Origin: Deltaproteobacteria bacterium
GTDB lineage: Bacteria; UBA10199; JACPAL01; GCA-016699445
Length of the DNA stretch: 64,000 bases
Direction of reading: 5' to 3'
NCBI GenBank assembly: GCA_016699445.1
Contig: CP064976.1
Span: 1,736,001-1,800,000, forward strand
Below the pieces are notes generated by a model. It was not told the DNA's origin, ran no database searches, and saw nothing but the letters and a program-made list of their open reading frames with translations. A program made the translations under genes and the position numbers. The first letter of the stretch is position 1. The number at the start of each line of letters is the position of its first letter. Below, piece after piece: positions 35,229-44,908 of this stretch.

Positions 35229-36374
35229 CTACTTTGTATAACAGCACCTGTAAGGATGACTATTAAAGACATTATCAGTACCAAAACCAGGATTACACCC
35301 TCCATTTCCCATAGTGATAGCATTAGTCGCATCCGCCAGATCATCAACAAATTCCTGTCCGTCAATCATGTGAGTCAAACCACCCATTAAACAGGCTGCC
35401 ATCCACTGAGCTGAAGAACAAAGCATAGAATTACTTGATTGGCATGTACGAGCAGCATTGCTCCAATCAGTTGCAGTTTGCTCATCTGTCTGAATACAAA
35501 ACCGACCTGCGTTCGTATAACCAGCACTACAATCGGCTACATACCAAGTGGAATTGAGCAATGTCGTTACTCCATTTGAAAATGAAAACTGCGGGTTGGC
35601 AGCGCCACTGTTCATATTCCAAGTAAAAGGAGCTCCACTTCCCCAGGTACTTGTATTAATTTCAGTTGTATCAACAGCAAGTGGTACTCCGGCCCCACCC
35701 AAAAGCCCTGTTCCAGCAAGAGTGTTTGAAATATCATTGGCTACAATCGTTCCATCACTAATCTTGGTGGAAGTGACAGAGTCATTGGCGAGTTTTGCTG
35801 TGGTAATGCTTCCATCAGCTAAATCTACTGTTGCTATAGTCCCATTAGAAATTTCAGTCGTTGTTACTGATCCAGCAGTTAGAGAAGTGCCTGTGGCAGA
35901 AATGGTCAAAGCAGCTTGTTCTCCAGCTCCACCCGTAATACTAATTCCTGACCCTGCAGTGATCGACTCGACATAACTTCCTATTGTGTCTGTACCTAAA
36001 GTAATCGAATTACCTGCCACTGAAAACGCTGTTCCAGCAAAAGGCGCCGAGACCATTTCGACACGAGGGGAAAGAGTTTCGGAGTTGATAACATATTCCA
36101 TAAAGACAGCAGAGTTTGAGGTGACAGTGGAGCAATCAAACTGAAGGCTTAAGATGCCGTTGGAGGGAGTGACAGTTCCTGAGGCAGCAGTAGTGAGCTC
36201 AGCACCTCCTGTAATCGTTGGGTAAAAATGGATTTCATAATCGACAGAAGTGGTGATGGGATTTCCCGAAATATCGGCTAAAGCCATTTGAGAAACACAA
36301 TCGGTACGGGCCGCTTGGGCGGAGAGAGCGGGAAGAAAACTGATGAAAATAAAAAAGAGATTTTTAAAGTTCAT
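35229..36374 (-). CDS. Secreted fibre-like protein B2 with Cys-rich tip
   Basis: The signal peptide ends at SAQA. The first domain (ARTDCVSQMALADISGNPITTSVDYEIHFYP) is nearly identical to that of the 25946 protein. A short stalk with DGSITTAKLANDSVTSTKISDGTI-type repeats follows. The C-terminal ~100 residues form a cysteine-rich domain: CSAGYTNAGRFCIQTDEQ, TCQSSNSMLCSSAQWMAACL and NGGCNPG, ending HPYRCCYTK. The same tip occurs in the 38409 protein. I read it as a lectin-like or adhesin tip, unproven. It is preceded by a small lipoprotein gene 1 base away, probably in one transcript. Confidence 0.72.
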   Translation of the reverse strand: MNFKNLFFIFISFLPALSAQAARTDCVSQMALADISGNPITTSVDYEIHFYPTITGGAELTTAASGTVTPSNGILSLQFDCSTVTSNSAVFMEYVINSETLSPRVEMVSAPFAGTAFSVAGNSITLGTDTIGSYVESITAGSGISITGGAGEQAALTISATGTSLTAGSVTTTEISNGTIATVDLADGSITTAKLANDSVTSTKISDGTIVANDISNTLAGTGLLGGAGVPLAVDTTEINTSTWGSGAPFTWNMNSGAANPQFSFSNGVTTLLNSTWYVADCSAGYTNAGRFCIQTDEQTATDWSNAARTCQSSNSMLCSSAQWMAACLMGGLTHMIDGQEFVDDLADATNAITMGNGGCNPGFGTDNVFNSHPYRCCYTK

Positions 36375-36375
36375 A

Positions 36376-36663
36376 TCAGTTTAAGAAAGCCTCAAGTAAT
36401 GGATCAGCGATCTGATAGCTGGTCGATTCTATGGATGTTGTTAATACTGAATTGGAAGATGCCACCGAGGCTTGGTACGAAGCGGATGCAAGAGGTGTGG
36501 CGCTATCATAACTCGCCATGCCAATGCGTGCTCGATAGGAAAGGCTTCCGATTTCGCCAGGTCCTGCTGTGGATACAGTAGCATCAGGGACAATAATTCC
36601 TCCCGTGCATCCAGAGAGTATGAGTATAAAAATGACAGCAATGTAGAGCCGGCCTTTTTTCAT
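36376..36663 (-). CDS. Small lipoprotein paired with fibre B2
   Basis: The signal peptide MKKGRLYIAVIFILILSGC has a clear lipobox. The mature part is ~75 residues, Ser/Ala/Thr-rich with no family recognised (DSATPLASASYQASVASS). It ends 1 base before the fibre gene start. A matching arrangement exists at 39820 with the 38409 fibre. It could anchor or chaperone the fibre (inference). The ATG at 36663 was chosen because it gives the shorter, standard signal peptide. Confidence 0.72.
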   Translation of the reverse strand: MKKGRLYIAVIFILILSGCTGGIIVPDATVSTAGPGEIGSLSYRARIGMASYDSATPLASASYQASVASSNSVLTTSIESTSYQIADPLLEAFLN

Positions 36664-36868
36664 AAAGTTTGCCAAAGATCAGTTTATCAATACCCCTATA
36701 AATAGGCGAGTACGTTTTTTTAGCGGTAAAATGAGAAAAACAGTAAAAAAGCTTGAAAAAATGCTCAACAGACTTCAAAGAGATTTTCTTTCTTAGCGCG
36801 AAGATTCGTCGGTCGGCTCTGTTCTTGCGGGACGTTCTCAATCAAGTCATATTTTTATGTGGGGAATT

Positions 36869-38407
36869 ATGAAGAGAATATCCAAGGTTTGTCTTGTCAT
36901 GCTTCCAATAATACTGCTCCCTGGAGCTTCTTTTGCCCGCCGTAATCCTCAACTTTCCCAAAAAACGAACATATCAGGCAGCTTGTCCTCAGGACCTTTT
37001 ATAACGAATTTTGAAGTGGAGCCTTCTGAAAAATTGAAATCAACAACTCCAAAAAAGTTATGGGGTTGGGTTCGGCAGCCTATCCTGAACTCTCGACCTG
37101 TCGCTATTGAGAGTGGCATACGAATCACCAACCCAGTATCTCGAAGTGATGATGTTTCTGTCAGATTACCACCCCCAGATATTAATGAGTGGTTAGAACT
37201 CAATCCGCGAGTGTCTCATGCTATCACTTGGGTTGATCCTCGTGCTCGAACTACAGAGACCCTTTGGCCTTCATGGTCTTCTTGGAGCTCTGAAAGAAAA
37301 GAATCTCTCAGACATGAATTCGTCCGTATTTGGAATTGGTATCAGGATGGAAGAGCTGAAGCTCTGGATACTTTTCAAGACCCAATCCCTTTTCGTATGA
37401 CTCCTAGTCAGGAAAGAAGTGTTGGAAGCCCTTTGATTTCACAGGAAGATGCATGGACTCTGTATATTACATGTGTGGCTCATAGCTTGGTTTTGGAGCT
37501 AAGGCATGAAGTGTCTTGGTCGATAACTGAATACTCAAATGATAGTCTCATGCATCTATTGGGAGCTCAAAAGATGTTTGAGTGGGCGTCGGGATATCAG
37601 CAGTTTTTTTTCGCCAATGCATCCACCCCAGCCCCACCTACTTGGGTGTTAGAACATTTTTTTCGAGCCAACAGTCTTCTTCGCAGTACAAAGAGAGATA
37701 CTGTTGCAGCTTTGTTGGAATGGGCAAATGGACATCTGAGACATTACATGGATTATCCTACTTTTGATAACCGGGAAACTGTTTGGCAATACAGAGGACA
37801 TCCTCCTGTTTCTAGAGTCATTTCAGGTACTGTCGATAGTCGGGTGTCGTCTGATGTTTTACATTATACAGAAGGTTGTATGGGGACTGTGGCTTTTTTT
37901 ATCTCCGTGCTTAGATCTGTAAATATTCCAGCTGATGTTGAACGTACGGCAGAAGGCCACTGGGGGCTTTTTTTATCTAGTGAGGCCCTTCATCTTTTTC
38001 ATGGAGATGATCCTCATGCGGCAACGATGTATTCTACGACATCGCCTATTCCCATGGAAGCATTGCTTGTGGATCAGGTTACTTATGACCGATGGACTCG
38101 TGAGATGAAAAATTCAGCAGCCAGGCTCAATGATGTGACAATCCGCTATCTCCCAGAATATATTTTAATGAGTTATTGTCAGGATCGCGCAGAACATCTT
38201 TCCAATAATTGTAGTCGCGTTGCTTTTTTTCTGAGTGGAACCTATACCCCCGAACAATTGGAGGGTAGCACTCCTTCTGAAAATTTATGGAATAGAATGA
38301 ATGACAAAGTAGAAAGTATGGGAGGCTGTGATCATATCCCTGATCCATTCCCTCACCGCTATATTGACTATCGTGTGATGCCTGCGCCCACGACTTGTCT
38401 GCCTTAG
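36869..38407 (+). CDS. Secreted transglutaminase-like protein 3
   Basis: The signal peptide is MKRISKVCLVMLPIILLPGASFA. The start of the mature protein (ARRNPQLSQKTNISG) resembles that of the 24158 protein (ARTNRKISQKATFSS). The putative triad is in EGCMGTVAFFISVLRSVNIP, then GHWGLFLS, then LHLFHGDDPHA. The C-terminal part shares a conserved ILMSYCQD...GGCDHI pattern with the ILTYCDD...GGCDGL of the 24158 protein. GGGG lies 5 bases before the ATG at 36869. It is convergent with the 38409 fibre gene, with a 1-base gap. Confidence 0.6.
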   Translation: MKRISKVCLVMLPIILLPGASFARRNPQLSQKTNISGSLSSGPFITNFEVEPSEKLKSTTPKKLWGWVRQPILNSRPVAIESGIRITNPVSRSDDVSVRLPPPDINEWLELNPRVSHAITWVDPRARTTETLWPSWSSWSSERKESLRHEFVRIWNWYQDGRAEALDTFQDPIPFRMTPSQERSVGSPLISQEDAWTLYITCVAHSLVLELRHEVSWSITEYSNDSLMHLLGAQKMFEWASGYQQFFFANASTPAPPTWVLEHFFRANSLLRSTKRDTVAALLEWANGHLRHYMDYPTFDNRETVWQYRGHPPVSRVISGTVDSRVSSDVLHYTEGCMGTVAFFISVLRSVNIPADVERTAEGHWGLFLSSEALHLFHGDDPHAATMYSTTSPIPMEALLVDQVTYDRWTREMKNSAARLNDVTIRYLPEYILMSYCQDRAEHLSNNCSRVAFFLSGTYTPEQLEGSTPSENLWNRMNDKVESMGGCDHIPDPFPHRYIDYRVMPAPTTCLP

Positions 38408-38408
38408 C

Positions 38409-39818
38409 TTATTTGTTGGAGCAACATCTAAAAGCTGCTGTATCAAGTACATGTTGAAATCCCAGTGTATAGCAATCGCCATTACCCATAAGGACAAAAG
38501 TAGCGTATCCTATATTTGGCGGGACCGTATCATTTTGACCTGTATAATCATCCACCCATTCAATATTGTCTGACATTGCAGTCCCACTTCCAGCAAAACA
38601 AGCAGAAATCCATTGCCCTGCGCTGCATAATTGAGCGCCAATGCTGTGGCAGGTTGATAAAGCATTATAGAGAGTATCAGGTGATCTTTCGATGGTTTCG
38701 ATGCAGTAGTTGCCAGAGTTTGTAAATCCCGCCGGACAGTTGGAAGTGATGGTGCCACCCACAGATAAATTGCCTCCTACAATATTGACGTTGTCTGTAT
38801 TGTTGATGGTGATGGTTCTATTGCTAGCATCCACATTCAAGACAGTAGCCGCAGCAACGCCATTGGTGACTAATAATCGTCCTGTGTTGTTGAGATGAAA
38901 ATTGAGGTCATGATTATTAAAGTTAATTGTGGTCGGGTTATCCAGTGTCATGGAGTCGGAAAAATTTGAAAAATCCAAAGTGTTGAATGCGATATCTGAG
39001 GTAGAAATAGTATGATCGACAATCGAAGAAGTGAAGACAGAGTTAAGGGGGATGGAAATATTGGTTAAAAGGCTCCCATTAACAGCTGGAAGTCGTGCGC
39101 TGTTATCAAGCTGAACAATATTCAATGGAGAGGTTCCTGTGTTGACAGAAATCGTATGAGAAGATCCGGCTCCACTGATACCAGAAAGATTAATTCCTGA
39201 TCCGGCAGAGAGAGCTGCAACGTAGTTTCCTGTCGTTTTTGCCCCTAATGTGACGGCATGGTCGGTAATTTCGGATGTATCAATGCTTGTTCCTAAGACC
39301 GATGAGAGTGTCACGCTTCCACTGTTACCGCCTCCAATCAAGCCAGTGCCGGCAATGACACCTGTAATTCCTGATCCGGCAGGTGTACTTGAACTCACAG
39401 ATCCTGTGACGATGAGGTTTCCATTAATGGTTACATCTCCTGGTGCTAAAGTTTCCGCTTCAGCAGATCGAGCTGAAAAAAGAGAATAGGGGACAGCCTG
39501 GATTTCAGGTGAAGCAATGAGGTTTCCATCCAGTTCAATTTGCATAAAAGATGTGTTGGGAAGATTGGCAATATCTGAAGCAGAACAGTCGAGAGTTGTG
39601 GAGACAGAACCACTATCGAGAGTATCTGTGGCGGTTGTGCAATAACAAGTACCTCCATTTTCACGATCACACAGTTTGAGGACTACGGTACCTGATTCAC
39701 TTGTTTGCGCAGCATTGTTGTAGATGAAAAGATCAACTCCCAAGTTGGTATTGGAGGCAAAGACGGAGGGAGTGATGAGTGATGTCAGTGCGGTGAGGGT
39801 TAAGAGATATTTTTTCAT
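38409..39818 (-). CDS. Secreted fibre-like protein B3 with Cys-rich tip
   Basis: The signal peptide ends at SVFA. The N-terminal domain (LGVDLFIYNNAAQTSESGTVVLKLCDRENGG) is diverged from B1 and B2 but ends in the same PEIQAVPYSLFSA sequence type. The stalk repeats AGTGLIGGGNSGSV, then SHTISVNTGTSPLNIVQLD, close to those of B1. The C-terminal tip (CPAGFTNSGNYCIETIER, TCHSIGAQLCSAGQWISACF, NGDCYTLG, FRCCSNK) matches that of B2. The position relative to its lipoprotein (39820) and to a transglutaminase-like gene repeats the B2 arrangement. Confidence 0.72.
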   Translation of the reverse strand: MKKYLLTLTALTSLITPSVFASNTNLGVDLFIYNNAAQTSESGTVVLKLCDRENGGTCYCTTATDTLDSGSVSTTLDCSASDIANLPNTSFMQIELDGNLIASPEIQAVPYSLFSARSAEAETLAPGDVTINGNLIVTGSVSSSTPAGSGITGVIAGTGLIGGGNSGSVTLSSVLGTSIDTSEITDHAVTLGAKTTGNYVAALSAGSGINLSGISGAGSSHTISVNTGTSPLNIVQLDNSARLPAVNGSLLTNISIPLNSVFTSSIVDHTISTSDIAFNTLDFSNFSDSMTLDNPTTINFNNHDLNFHLNNTGRLLVTNGVAAATVLNVDASNRTITINNTDNVNIVGGNLSVGGTITSNCPAGFTNSGNYCIETIERSPDTLYNALSTCHSIGAQLCSAGQWISACFAGSGTAMSDNIEWVDDYTGQNDTVPPNIGYATFVLMGNGDCYTLGFQHVLDTAAFRCCSNK

Positions 39819-39819
39819 A

Positions 39820-40131
39820 TTAATGTCCCGTCATGTTTTGAGTCTGAGTGTGAAAGGTTTTAGAGGTTATGTTGTGTGCGGTAGAATTTGCTTTTGTTGT
39901 GTAAGGTGAAAACCGCAGAGCGATAGTGTGTCCTGAAGGTGTTGTTAGGATAGTATTGTTTCCCATCATGGTTGATTGATTGTGTATAGGTGTTGGAGTT
40001 CCTTCGGGGGCGCCTGTGTCTGATGGGGAGATGCCATTCATCCGAATACCTCCATCAAAACAAGCACTCAGCAGATGAGTCATTAGAATAAGACTCCCAA
40101 AAAGGATGGTTTTTTTGCGTAAAATCGACAT
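39820..40131 (-). CDS. Small lipoprotein paired with fibre B3
   Basis: The signal peptide MSILRKKTILFGSLILMTHLLSAC has a lipobox (LSAC). The ~80-residue mature part is Thr/Asn/Gly-rich (NNTILTTPSGHTIALRFSPY). It ends 1 base before the 38409 fibre gene, as the 36376 lipoprotein does before its fibre. No family is recognised. The 222-base region upstream to grpE holds the promoters for both directions; I see no CIRCE-type heat-shock operator there. Confidence 0.7.
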   Translation of the reverse strand: MSILRKKTILFGSLILMTHLLSACFDGGIRMNGISPSDTGAPEGTPTPIHNQSTMMGNNTILTTPSGHTIALRFSPYTTKANSTAHNITSKTFHTQTQNMTGH

Positions 40132-40353
40132 GATAAATGCCTTATTGCAAAAATATGGCCAAAATCAATCTTATCTATCAATATGTAATTATTATTTATT
40201 TTTGCTTAACGGTTTAGTCGTTCGTAAAATGAGAATGATAAGGGTTTATCGATTTGATAATGATTTGGTTTTAAAATGATTCCGAGTTTTCCTTAATTTT
40301 CCCTAATTTTCCATTGACCCCTTCTGATCCCTTTCAGTAACTCCCGTCCCCCT

Positions 40354-40935
40354 ATGGACCCCAAAAATACTGAAAAAACACAAAGTTCAAACACATCTTC
40401 TTCTGATTTTTCAGAGGATGAAATTACTCAATCATTAAATGAAGAGCAGTTGGCTCAGGAAGATCTGAAAGGAGATTCCGAAGACATATCACCAGAAGCC
40501 CAAAAGCTCAAAGAGGTGGAAGATAAGTATCTTCGTGTTTACGCAGAGTTTGATAATTATCGTAAACGTGTGGCCAAAGAAAAAGAAGATATAGCTTTTA
40601 TTACCACTCAAAAGGTTTTTGAAAATATTTTGGAAATTCGTGATCACTTGGAAATGGCTTTGTCTCATACCCCTTCTGCCCAATCAGATGCAGCGGCTCA
40701 GACCTTGAAACAAGGGATCGAGTTGACATTGCGAAAAATGGATAAGTTTTTTGAGACATTTCAGGTCAAGTCTGTAGATCCTTCTGGTCAGGATTTTAAC
40801 CCCAGTTTTCACGAAGCGATTCAACAAGAATCCAGCCTCGCCCATAAACCGGGACAAGTCGTGCGGGTATTCCAAAAAGGGTATGTTTTTAAAGATCGCC
40901 TCTTGCGTCCGGCTCGTGTATCTGTAGCTTCCTAA
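40354..40935 (+). CDS. grpE: Nucleotide exchange factor GrpE
   Basis: GrpE releases ADP from DnaK in the cytoplasmic chaperone cycle. The acidic, disordered N-terminus is followed by the long helix (LKEVEDKYLRVYAEFDNYRKRVAKEKED) and the C-terminal beta domain with the typical DPSGQDFNPSFHEAIQQ and VVRVFQKGYVFKDRLLRPARVSVA. dnaK and dnaJ are not in the window. It is followed after 1 base by an LppC-like lipoprotein gene, an unusual partner. Confidence 0.95.
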   Translation: MDPKNTEKTQSSNTSSSDFSEDEITQSLNEEQLAQEDLKGDSEDISPEAQKLKEVEDKYLRVYAEFDNYRKRVAKEKEDIAFITTQKVFENILEIRDHLEMALSHTPSAQSDAAAQTLKQGIELTLRKMDKFFETFQVKSVDPSGQDFNPSFHEAIQQESSLAHKPGQVVRVFQKGYVFKDRLLRPARVSVAS

Positions 40936-40936
40936 T

Positions 40937-42975
40937 ATGAAAAAAGGCTTTTTACTTGTCTTGTGTCTTGTCGTTTTAGGTTGGGCTGGTTGTAGTTCAA
41001 TGGGACCTAAAACAACTCAATCTCGTTCATGGCCCAAAACACCCGAGATGATAAAGGCATTTGAATCAGCCGAAAAATCTTATTCTAATAGAAGTTTTCT
41101 GGAAGCTGAATCTCTCTACCGTTCATATCTGAAAGATTTTTCTTTTAATGCTTTGACCCCGAAGGCTTATTTCCGTTTGGGGGAGCTTCGTTTGCGCGAT
41201 AAAGATTTTGCATCAGCTTTGGTGCTCTACCGAAAATCGACAGAAAATTATATTGATTCTGAATGGGGCTCTAACTCTTTGTATAAACAAGCGGTGTGTT
41301 CATCAAAGCTGGAACATTGGAGCCAGGTTTTTACTACTTTAGACCAAATTACTTGGCAGACATCTTCTCCGGCAGGAACGCCTAATCATGATATATTTGA
41401 TGGGAAAATTGGTGTCAGAGTTGGCTCTTTGCGTGTGGCTGCAGGAAGAGCTCTGAATGATGTTTTGCAAGAGTATAAAGGCTATCTGGAGTTGATCGAC
41501 TCTTATGATGTCATCGATCCTTCGGAAGCCAAAGTGGGTGAGTTAAATTGGATAGTGTCTCAAAACACAGCTCGTCAGGAATTAGATGATTGGATTAAAA
41601 AAGATTCTTTATCTCCCGAATCAGACGCGAAGACTTTGGAAAAGTGGTTGCCTCGTTTTGAGGGGAAAATTTCGGGTGGCTATGTTTACTGGAAGTTGGC
41701 CCGATTGGGTTTTCAACGAGGAGATTATACTGATTCAGCTCAAAAAACACGGCGTTATTTGAGTCTTTATCCAAGACATCTTTATCGGGAAGAGGCTCAA
41801 AATCTTTTGATCGACTTGGAAAAGCGTGGTGCTTTTGCTTCCAATACGCAAAATACAAATGAAGCCAATACTCTTGATGCTTCTTTGATGTCGGGTAGCT
41901 CTGCAAATACAATAGGTGTCTTGCTCCCTCTGTCAGGAAAATATGCTGTCTATGGAGAATCTGTTTTGCATGGTCTTGAATGTGCGGGAGGCATTTTTTC
42001 CCCCTGTCATGGTGAAGAGGGTGTGCAATTAATTATACGAGATACAAAAGGCGATCCTCAGTTGGCAGCAGCCTATATGGGTGAGTTTGCCAACAACTCA
42101 AATATTCGTGCTGTGATTGGTCCTCTGCCTCAGGTGGAAATAGAAGCCGCTGCTCAAGCTGCAGAACGTCATCAGATTCCGATGATTTCTCTTTCGCAAA
42201 AAGCAGGTGTTGCGGATTTGGGTGATTATGTTTTTCGTAATTTTTTGACGGCTGAAGATCAGGTGATGACACTGGTGGACTATGCCTGTCACACGGAGCA
42301 TCTTAAGAAATTTGCCATTCTCTATCCTGAGGGCGCTGTAGGGGATGAGTATCAAAAGTGTTTAAAGAAGCTGTGGCTTCTTGTGGTGGAAAAGTAATGG
42401 CTTCTGAAAGTTATTCGGAAAATACACGAAATTTTACGGATAAAGTGAGAAGCTTAATTTCTGGAAGTGAGGGTTTGTCAGCAGAAGTGAGAGCTCCTTT
42501 TCAAGCGCTCTTCATTCCGGATGTTTACCGTCGTGTCCCGGGAGTGATTGATGCCTTGAATCTCCTCAATATCAAAGGGGTTAAACTTTTAGGTGGTGCT
42601 GGCTGGGATCATCCAGGATTATTATCTGGGAATCCATCAGCGTTGGAAGGGGCCATATTTGTCGATGGATTTGTCATCCCTAATGGGCAGAATGGTACTT
42701 TTGAAAATAAAGATTTTGTGAGTACATTCAAGAATGCCTATGGAGTTGATCCAACTATTTTAGAAGCCTATGCTTTTGATACTCTTAAAATGGTCAGTAC
42801 TGTTTTGAGAGAACATCCCGGAGTTGATCGTACACAGATCAAACAGTTTTTGTTGGAGAAGAAAAATTTTCCTGGAGTAACGGGTAATATTTCATTTGAT
42901 GATACGGGTGATGCTCGAAGACGTTTGTCTGTTTTGAAAATCGTTGATGGTGAAATCAAAGTGGTCGGCGAGTAA
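40937..42975 (+). CDS. LppC/LpoA-like lipoprotein: TPR plus periplasmic-binding fold, one-base frameshift
   Basis: The lipobox is LGWAGC. TPR-like helices (AEKSYSNRSFLEAESLYRSYLKDF, then PKAYFRLGELRLRDKDFASALVLYRKS) occupy the first third. From IGVLLPLSGKYAVYGESVLHGLE the protein is a type I periplasmic-binding domain of the LppC/amino-acid-receptor kind. The frame stops at 42397; one extra A in the AAAA of 42354-42357 joins it to VFKEAVASCGGKVMASESYSE and the rest of the domain to 42975. In the LpoA group such proteins activate penicillin-binding proteins; this role is plausible, not shown. Confidence 0.8.
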
Positions 42976-42980
42976 CATTT

Positions 42981-43929
42981 TTGAAAAAATCCAAACACAT
43001 TTTAGATGAATTTTCATTGATTGAAGCCTGTGTCTCCGAGTGGCCGGCAACACATCGGGATGTTATTTTGGGTCCTGGTGATGATGCTGCCTGGTTGGCA
43101 CGTCCTAAAAATGATCTTTTTTTAACCACAGACATGTTGGTCGAAAACGTACATTTTCGACGTGATTGGATGAGTTCGGAAGAAATTGGTTTTAAAGCCA
43201 TGCGTGTGAATATTTCGGATATTGCTGCTATGGGGGGGAAAGCCACGTTTTGCTCTTGTTTCATTAGGGCTGCCAAAAAATGCAAAAACAAAAGAAGTGA
43301 CCCAACTCTATCGTGGTTTTGCTGACGCTTGTAGGGAATTAGAAATTGATATCATTGGGGGGGATACAAATCTCGCCAAAGAATGGATTATTAACATCAC
43401 GTTGTTAGGTGAAAGAAGTGAGGGCAAAGTCCTGACACGTGCCGGGGCTCGTGTTGGAGATGATATTTATGTGACGGGGCATTTGGGAGATTCGGCTTTG
43501 GGTCTTTGGTTATTAAAAAATAAAAAAGAAGGCTCTCGTTTTATTCGTCAACATTTTGAACCCCCTTGTCGTATCTCGGTTGGTCAAAAGCTAGCCAGGA
43601 CTTGGGGGGTGAGTAGTATGATGGATATTTCGGATGGTCTGCAGGGTGATTTGGAGCATATTCTCAAAGCTAGCCATGTCAGTGCGCAGATTATTCCGAA
43701 TCAATTACCTCTGAATCCTCATTATATGTTGCGATGTCGTGAGGAAAAAATCGACCCGTTTACTCTCGCCATGACAGGGGGGGAAGATTATGAATTGCTT
43801 TTTACCGTGTCGCCTCGCGTCAAACTCCCTTATAAAATAGATGGCATTCCTTTAACAAAGATCGGTAAAATCATCCCATTCAATCCAAACCAAAAAAAAT
43901 TAAAGTCTCACGGGTATCGGCATTTCTAA
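42981..43929 (+). CDS. thiL: Thiamine-monophosphate kinase, one-base frameshift
   Basis: ThiL phosphorylates thiamine phosphate to the diphosphate using ATP. The N-terminal GPGDDAAW, the TTDMLVENVHFRRDW motif and the DISDGLQGDL and TGGEDYELLFT motifs are all present. The frame breaks in a seven-G run (43232-43238): with six G the protein reads AAMGGKPRFALVSLGLPKN and continues to 43929. A TTG start at 42981 lies 5 bases after the previous stop and puts the conserved region at the right distance from the N-terminus. Breakage in a required cofactor gene suggests a sequence error. Confidence 0.88.
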
Positions 43930-43933
43930 ATTT

Positions 43934-44908
43934 ATGGAAAATTTAGTTCTCATTTTTTTTCTTCTTATTTTTTCAGCCTCATTTTCCAGTTTTGAAACAG
44001 CTTTGTTTTCTTTGAGTGAATCTGAACGGGCCAAGATGAAAGATGCTGGTGGTGTTTCTGCTTATATTTTAAAAGTCGTGCAAAAACCGCGCTCACTTTT
44101 AACTACGGTATTGTTGGGCAATGAAGTGGTGAATGTTTCCATCTCCATTTTAGCAGGAGGCCTCTCATATATTTTTATGAAGGACTTTGATCCTCATTAT
44201 GCGACTTTGATTACGGTTGGTGTGACGACAATGGTGATTCTTGTGTTTGGAGAAATTGTTCCTAAAAATATTGCCGTGCGTATGCCCATGATGGTGGCTC
44301 AAGTTTTGATCATTCCGTATTTAGCATTTTCTTGGGTGGTTACTCCTTTTCGATATATATTTAATCATGTTTCTGGATTTTTTGTTTCTTGGTTTGGAGG
44401 AGATCCCAAAGCTTCACGGCGATTGATTGTTGAGGAAGAGCTGCGTGATCTTTTGGAAATGGGAAAAAACGAAGGGACTCTTCCCTATCTCGAGAGGGGT
44501 CTGATTCAAAACACTATGGACTTTTATGATGTTAAAGTTCGTGATGCGATGACGCCACGAGATATGGTTTTGGGAACCAATATAGAATCGACGTATCGTG
44601 ATGTTTTGAAAATTATAGAAAAACGACGTTTTTCAAGATTGCCCGTCTATGAAAAAGACTTGGATTTTGTGATTGGAATTCTTCATGTCAAAGAGCTTTT
44701 AGCTCATGATCCCGAAGATAAAATTGCTCGTGATCTACAAGAACATTTGAAGCCTTTTACAGTCGTCTCCCCAGATGAAATTTTAGATAATCTTCTTCAA
44801 GAATTTCAGAAGAAAAAAATACATATGGCTATTGTTAAAGAATCTTCGGGTCATATGATTGGAATTATCACGTTGGATGATATCGTGAAGAGGCTTTTTC
44901 ATGCTTAG
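43934..44908 (+). CDS. CNNM/CBS-domain membrane protein 1 (HlyC/CorC family)
   Basis: The N-terminal DUF21/CNNM membrane domain has several hydrophobic helices, with FSSFETALFSLSESERAKM and FGEIVPKNIAVRMP as family markers. Two CBS motifs follow (VRDAMTPRDMVLG... and VIGILHVKELL...). The family is linked to Mg2+/Co2+ efflux or handling. The protein ends just after the CBS pair, without the CorC_HlyC C-terminal domain. It overlaps the related next gene by 8 bases. Confidence 0.88.
   Translation: MENLVLIFFLLIFSASFSSFETALFSLSESERAKMKDAGGVSAYILKVVQKPRSLLTTVLLGNEVVNVSISILAGGLSYIFMKDFDPHYATLITVGVTTMVILVFGEIVPKNIAVRMPMMVAQVLIIPYLAFSWVVTPFRYIFNHVSGFFVSWFGGDPKASRRLIVEEELRDLLEMGKNEGTLPYLERGLIQNTMDFYDVKVRDAMTPRDMVLGTNIESTYRDVLKIIEKRRFSRLPVYEKDLDFVIGILHVKELLAHDPEDKIARDLQEHLKPFTVVSPDEILDNLLQEFQKKKIHMAIVKESSGHMIGIITLDDIVKRLFHA

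Noticed and set aside
36584..36841. Possible 85-residue minus-strand gene upstream of the small lipoprotein
   Set aside because: It overlaps the lipoprotein leader out of frame, has no motif and lies over the divergent promoter region.
17339..40131. Prophage origin for the fibre-like genes
   Set aside because: There is no capsid, terminase, portal, tail-tube or integrase gene, and each fibre has a Sec signal peptide, which phage tail proteins lack.
40132..40353. CIRCE heat-shock operator before grpE
   Set aside because: No TTAGCACTC-N9-GAGTGCTAA element is present.
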